9,709 nucleotides of DNA, taken from the NCBI GenBank assembly GCA_937915915.1, contig CALGGN010000160.1:1-9709 (forward strand), in the 5' to 3' direction. The notes under the pieces were generated by a model. The model had not been told where the DNA came from and made no database searches. It saw nothing but the letters and a program-made list of their open reading frames with translations. Shown piece by piece: positions 6,561 through 9,709 of this stretch. How positions within the stretch are numbered: the stretch's first letter is position 1; every line of letters begins with the position of its first letter. Made by a program: the position numbers and the translations under genes. Origin of the DNA: an uncultured Selenomonas sp. (GTDB lineage: Bacteria; Bacillota; Negativicutes; Selenomonadales; Selenomonadaceae).

Positions 6561-8398
6561 TGAGCGATATGTGGCTTGACCGTCTCGAGCGGGAGATGAA
6601 ACTGCGCGGAGCGGTGATTCTCTTCGGCAATACCAACGACATTATCCTCAATCCGCAAAAAGCTGGACAATACACCTCCGTAGTGGATTGTGTTCGCGAT
6701 ATAGCCTTTAAGAGCGGCTACGACCGCGTTATAATGTGGAATCGCGCCGAAGGCGGCATCTCTTGGGAGCGCGGGGCGACTTCTCCATCGGGGCTTGAGG
6801 GAGTAAAAGTAGATGAGCCGACGGGAGGCTCGGACTACGATATGGGACTTGGTAATGACCCCGAACAGACCAATACCAATAAATATGACGATCCTAAAGA
6901 ATTTTTCCCGCAACTTCGAACTTTGCTGGAAAACAAAAACGGCGGCACGGCGGCTATCGTTGATTACTCGGATTATTTGTTTGGGGATGGACGAAGTCTC
7001 TCGGACGAGGAACGAAAAAACATCACCAACATGATGATAGCCATAGCCAAAAGTCAAGATTATGGACTAAATTTTGTACGTGACAATGGAAACTTGCTCA
7101 TTTTAATAACCAAAGCTATGGCTACGATACCACCTTCGGTATATGTGGACAATCCATTAGTGGCGACAATCAACGTGTCGTTACCCGGTCGTAACGAGCG
7201 CGAAAAATATGTTGAAAAAGACATTAATCTTTTAAGGTTGGCGCCGGGAATTGAGGATTATGCAGTAAAAGCCGATTTAATAGATGCTCTTGACGGATTC
7301 AGTCTGAAAAATATTGCCCAAATTATCAAGTTGTCCAATCAAGTACAAGAACGTATGAGTTTTGAGAAGCTCATAAATCTTTATCGTTACGGTGAAAAAA
7401 TCAGCCCGTGGGAAGAACTGTCCTACGAAAAACTCAGAATTGCAAAGGAGGTTCTCGGACAACGGGTCAAGGGACAAGACGAGGCTGTTCAAAAGGTTCG
7501 TGATGTAATTATTCGGGCTTATACTGGTTTTGCAGGACTTCAACACTCTACCAAACAGAAGAAACCTAAGGGCGCACTTTTCTTTGTGGGTCCTACCGGG
7601 GTTGGCAAAACGGAACTGGCTAAGTCACTGGCAGAGTTTGTCTTTGGCGATGAAAGTGCCTATCGCCGTTTCGATATGAGCGAATATGCCCACGAGCAAA
7701 GCGATCAGCGATTGGTTGGCGCTCCTCCCGGCTATGTCGGCTATGAAAAAGGTGGTGAGCTTACCAATGCAGTTAAGGAAAAGCCCTTTTGCGTTCTGCT
7801 CTTCGACGAGATAGAAAAGGCTCATGATCGCATTATGGACAAGTTCCTGCAAATTTTAGAAGATGGCAGACTGACGGACGGCAAAGGCGAAACGGTATAT
7901 TTCTCGGAGACATTTATCATCTTTACATCCAATATCGGCGCAGCCGGAGCAGATATCAACATGGACGCGGGACAAACACGGCAGTATTTTATCGAGGAAG
8001 TAAAAAAACATTTTATCGATAAACTTAAGCGTCCCGAGATTCTCAACCGTATTGGAGATGCCAACATCGTGCCCTTTAATTTTATCCGAAACGATGATGT
8101 ACTTGTAGCCATTGGTAAATCAAAGTTTAAGGCAATCCGAGATTTTATAAAGGAACGCTACAAGGCGGAAATATGTTTTGCTGACGAAGGGACAGCCTTT
8201 GCGGCATTGGGCAGAAGCGTGAATAAAGCTAACGGCGGGCGCGGAATGTTGAATGCCATGGAGCAGAAACTTATCAATCCATTGTCGGACTTTGTATTTG
8301 AGAAAATGGATACACTAAAACATGGTGGCAGGACAATCCATGTAGACATCGACAGAGTTCCCGGTGGAGCTGTCGAGTTTGACTTCCATTTGGATTAG
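6560..8398 (+). CDS. ClpB-like AAA+ ATPase with degenerate first and intact second module
   Basis: A 612-residue AAA+ protein. The C-terminal half (about 285-612) closely follows the second ATPase module of the ClpA/ClpB family: Walker A GPTGVGKT at 344-351, pore loop GYVGYEKGG at 391-399, Walker B LLFDEIEKAH at 413-422, sensor 1 TSN at 456-458, arginine finger in RPEILNRIG at about 491-499 (R497), and sensor 2 GGRGM at 559-563. The pore-loop tyrosine and all catalytic residues are present, so it should hydrolyse ATP and thread or remodel a substrate. The N-terminal half looks like a decayed AAA+ module: GAVILFGNTNDIIL near 17-30, a Walker-B-like AAIVDYSDYL at 131-140 lacking the usual DE pair, a sensor-1-like LLILITKA at 179-186, and a helical GFSLKNIAQ at 246-254. 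No Walker A is visible. There is no ClpB-type N domain or middle coiled coil and no obvious ClpP-binding tripeptide, so it is probably a dedicated remodeller, perhaps paired with the preceding coiled-coil protein. Standard ClpB is about 860 residues, so this is not the housekeeping copy. Confidence 0.92.
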   Translation: MSDMWLDRLEREMKLRGAVILFGNTNDIILNPQKAGQYTSVVDCVRDIAFKSGYDRVIMWNRAEGGISWERGATSPSGLEGVKVDEPTGGSDYDMGLGNDPEQTNTNKYDDPKEFFPQLRTLLENKNGGTAAIVDYSDYLFGDGRSLSDEERKNITNMMIAIAKSQDYGLNFVRDNGNLLILITKAMATIPPSVYVDNPLVATINVSLPGRNEREKYVEKDINLLRLAPGIEDYAVKADLIDALDGFSLKNIAQIIKLSNQVQERMSFEKLINLYRYGEKISPWEELSYEKLRIAKEVLGQRVKGQDEAVQKVRDVIIRAYTGFAGLQHSTKQKKPKGALFFVGPTGVGKTELAKSLAEFVFGDESAYRRFDMSEYAHEQSDQRLVGAPPGYVGYEKGGELTNAVKEKPFCVLLFDEIEKAHDRIMDKFLQILEDGRLTDGKGETVYFSETFIIFTSNIGAAGADINMDAGQTRQYFIEEVKKHFIDKLKRPEILNRIGDANIVPFNFIRNDDVLVAIGKSKFKAIRDFIKERYKAEICFADEGTAFAALGRSVNKANGGRGMLNAMEQKLINPLSDFVFEKMDTLKHGGRTIHVDIDRVPGGAVEFDFHLD

Positions 8399-8403
8399 CT
8401 GTG

Positions 8404-8976
8404 ATGGCGTACTTGAATTTGGCGGCAATTCGTCCCTGCACCGAAGCCGAAGGACCGGGCAAACGTTTCGCCATATGGTGTCAGGGGTGCTTGCGTCGTT
8501 GCCCGGGCTGCTGTAATCCCCATATGCAGCCTATGGAGCGCAAGCACCTCGTAGAGGTTGATAAATTGATGGGGCTAATCCTGAAACACAAGGTGAAGGA
8601 CGGTATCGAGGGAGTTTCCTTTATAGGCGGTGAACCTGTATTACAAGCGGAGGGATTTGCTGAACTTGCTAGAAAATGCCAAGAGACAGATTTATCAGTA
8701 TTATTGTTTACTGGTTACGCCTACAATGATTTATTGACAACCAAAAGAGAGGATCTTAAGATGTTGCTAAAACATATTGATATTTTGGTTGACGGGGAAT
8801 TTGTCGAGTCATTGTATGATAACAAGCGTGATTGGGTTGGTTCGACAAATCAGCAGGTGATCTTTTTAAGCAACCGCTATCATTCCGGGGTCGAGTTTGA
8901 GCGTGGACTGCATAATACTGAAATACGGGTATCGATTGATTGCATAGGAATAAATGGTTGGCCAGTAGGATTATAA
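8404..8976 (+). CDS. NrdG/PflA-like radical-SAM 4Fe-4S activating enzyme
   Basis: A 190-residue protein of the short radical-SAM activase type (Fer4_12, NrdG-like). The cluster motif CLRRCPGC (C29, C33, C36) has the CxxxCxxC spacing that binds a 4Fe-4S cluster and S-adenosylmethionine, followed by NP. The GGEP motif at 75-78 fits the SAM-binding site. FTGYAYNDLL, LVDGEF and GSTNQQVI match conserved patches of anaerobic ribonucleotide reductase activases. The ending (VSIDCIGINGWPVGL) differs from what I expect for housekeeping NrdG and resembles stand-alone 4Fe-4S proteins. Such enzymes normally make a glycyl radical on a partner protein, but no partner is encoded here. The gene starts five bases after the ATPase stop. 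ATG 8404 is chosen; the adjacent GTG 8401 is an equally reachable start. There is no clear Shine-Dalgarno, so expression probably depends on read-on from the ATPase gene. Family is secure; substrate is unknown. A modifying enzyme for the ATPase or coiled-coil protein is speculation. Confidence 0.9.
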   Translation: MAYLNLAAIRPCTEAEGPGKRFAIWCQGCLRRCPGCCNPHMQPMERKHLVEVDKLMGLILKHKVKDGIEGVSFIGGEPVLQAEGFAELARKCQETDLSVLLFTGYAYNDLLTTKREDLKMLLKHIDILVDGEFVESLYDNKRDWVGSTNQQVIFLSNRYHSGVEFERGLHNTEIRVSIDCIGINGWPVGL

Positions 8977-8986
8977 GTATGTACAT

Positions 8987-8993
8987 GAGGTGG
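8987..8993 (+). promoter_or_regulatory. Shine-Dalgarno deciding the start of the sugar dehydrogenase gene
   Basis: GAGGTGG precedes TTG 8999 by five bases. The other in-frame candidate, GTG 8990, lies inside this site, and ATG 8985 is in another frame that stops after five codons. TTG 8999 also places the protein start where the family normally starts, just before KVAIVGLGYVG. Confidence 0.65.
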
Positions 8994-8998
8994 AAATA

Positions 8999-9661
8999 TT
9001 GAAGGTAGCCATTGTTGGGCTGGGATATGTGGGGATAGCTAATGCTTTATTGTTGGCACAACATCATAATGTTATTGCTTATGATATTTGTAAGAAGAAG
9101 GTGGCTTTGGTTAATGCTGGAAAATCTCCTGTCCCAAATCATGAAATAGATGGATTTTTATCCAATGTCAAGTTATCCTTAAAAGCTACAACTTGTATTG
9201 AAGAGGCATTGTGTGGAGCAGACTATGTATTTATCGCTATTCCGACTAATTTTGATGATAGTCATAACAAGCTGGACACATCTATAGTCGAACAGGTGAT
9301 AAGTAATGTACTAAGGATTAATGCATCACTTATTATAGTTATAAAGTCCACATTACCTATCGGATTTACTCGAACTATAAAACAAAAATTGAATACACAA
9401 AATATTATTTATTCTCCCGAGTTCTTGCGAGAGAAAACCTGTCTGCAAGATATTTTGAAACCATCGAGAATTATTGTAGGCAATAAATCTAGCATGGGTA
9501 ATCGTATTGTTGAGTTATTAATGTCAGGAATTGAAAATAAAGAAACTCCTATTTTGCTTACAAATCCTGAAGAAGCAGAAGCCATCAAACTTTTTTCAAA
9601 TGCATATTTAGCATTAAGAATTTCATTTTTTAACGAATTGGACTCTTTTGCTCTTACCTGA
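8999..9661 (+). CDS. Truncated UDP-glucose/GDP-mannose dehydrogenase
   Basis: The first 220 residues of a nucleotide-sugar 6-dehydrogenase, which oxidises UDP-glucose (or GDP-mannose) to the uronic acid for capsule or exopolysaccharide synthesis. The NAD-binding motif GLGYVG is at 7-12, an acidic residue D29 ends the second strand, STLPIGFT is at 117-124, and SPEFLREKT at 139-147 carries the conserved glutamate. IKLFSNAYLALR at about 196-207 holds the conserved Lys and Asn of the active site. The family normally runs to about 390 residues or more. Here the reading frame ends right after FNELDSFALT at TGA 9659-9661. The catalytic cysteine region (GxCxPKD-type) and the C-terminal nucleotide-sugar domain are missing, and none of the three forward frames after the stop resembles them. 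The product should be inactive as a dehydrogenase. The gene is uniformly A+T-rich (about one third G+C in sampled lines). It lies 22 bases after the activase, but its role seems unrelated. Probably a broken gene at the edge of another locus. Confidence 0.85.
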   Translation: MKVAIVGLGYVGIANALLLAQHHNVIAYDICKKKVALVNAGKSPVPNHEIDGFLSNVKLSLKATTCIEEALCGADYVFIAIPTNFDDSHNKLDTSIVEQVISNVLRINASLIIVIKSTLPIGFTRTIKQKLNTQNIIYSPEFLREKTCLQDILKPSRIIVGNKSSMGNRIVELLMSGIENKETPILLTNPEEAEAIKLFSNAYLALRISFFNELDSFALT

Positions 9662-9665
9662 ATCC

Positions 9666-9689
9666 GTGAAACAGATATGCCAGTTTCAC
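9666..9689. repeat. Short inverted repeat after the truncated dehydrogenase
   Basis: GTGAAAC (9666-9672) and GTTTCAC (9683-9689) form a 7-base perfect inverted repeat around a 10-base loop. A direct repeat ACCTGAA also occurs at 9656-9662 and 9696-9702, flanking it. The sequence follows exactly where the dehydrogenase loses similarity to its family. It could be the edge of an inserted element or a recombination site. There is no T-run after the stem, so a standard terminator is unlikely. I cannot match it to a known insertion-sequence end. Confidence 0.45.
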
Positions 9690-9709
9690 AGAAGCACCTG
9701 AAAATTGGA

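Noticed and set aside
6458..7057. 199-codon open frame on the minus strand
   Set aside because: It lies opposite the end of the coiled-coil gene and the start of the ClpB-like gene, both well supported. Its translation shows no recognisable motif and a low-complexity mix typical of antisense shadow.
8401..8976. G+C fall inside the activase gene (about 60% at the start, about 33-35% near 8701-8820) as a recombination junction
   Set aside because: Line-by-line counts show a gradual fall and partial recovery to about 47% by 8940, and the protein keeps family motifs throughout. There is no sharp step.
9666..9689. Inverted repeat as a rho-independent terminator
   Set aside because: The stem is only 7 bases with a 10-base loop, and no T-run follows it on either side.
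1..9709. tRNA, rRNA, CRISPR arrays or riboswitches
   Set aside because: No cloverleaf-like sequence, rRNA stretch or regularly spaced repeats were seen. Gaps between genes are too short to hold such elements.

Overview
The window looks like bacterial DNA of low to moderate G+C. Hand counts of single 60-base lines range from about 30% to 60%. Coding is dense, every confident gene is on the + strand, and several genes have strong AGGAGG-type Shine-Dalgarno sequences. That fits a Firmicutes-like host, but the lineage is an inference. A radical-SAM activase of the oxygen-sensitive NrdG/PflA type suggests an anaerobic or facultative life style.

Layout: bases 1-89 are a short leader with a perfect 14-base palindrome overlapping a -10-like sequence, and possibly the tail of an upstream reading frame. 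Then come five tightly packed genes. They are (1) a large UPF1-like superfamily 1 helicase with a long helical insertion (90-3407); (2) a 676-residue protein with a C-terminal PIN nuclease domain, starting on an ATGA overlap with the helicase stop (3404-5434); (3) a coiled-coil protein with a small C-terminal beta-type domain (5445-6560); (4) a ClpB-like AAA+ ATPase with a degenerate first AAA+ module and an intact second one, starting on a TAATG overlap (6560-8398); and (5) a NrdG-like radical-SAM activase (8404-8976). A sixth gene, a UDP-glucose/GDP-mannose dehydrogenase (8999-9661), follows closely. It is A+T-rich, stops about halfway through its family length, and is followed by unrelated sequence with an inverted repeat.

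The spacing and overlaps of genes 1-5 suggest one transcript and coupled translation. A reasonable reading is that helicase and PIN protein act together on RNA (unwinding plus cleavage), while the coiled-coil protein and ClpB-like ATPase form an ATP-driven remodelling module. The activase has no glycyl-radical partner in the window, so its role is open. I do not recognise this five-gene combination as a named system. It is the best candidate here for an undescribed stress, RNA-quality-control or conflict (defence) system. The sixth gene is probably unrelated polysaccharide metabolism, damaged by recombination or insertion at about 9,650.
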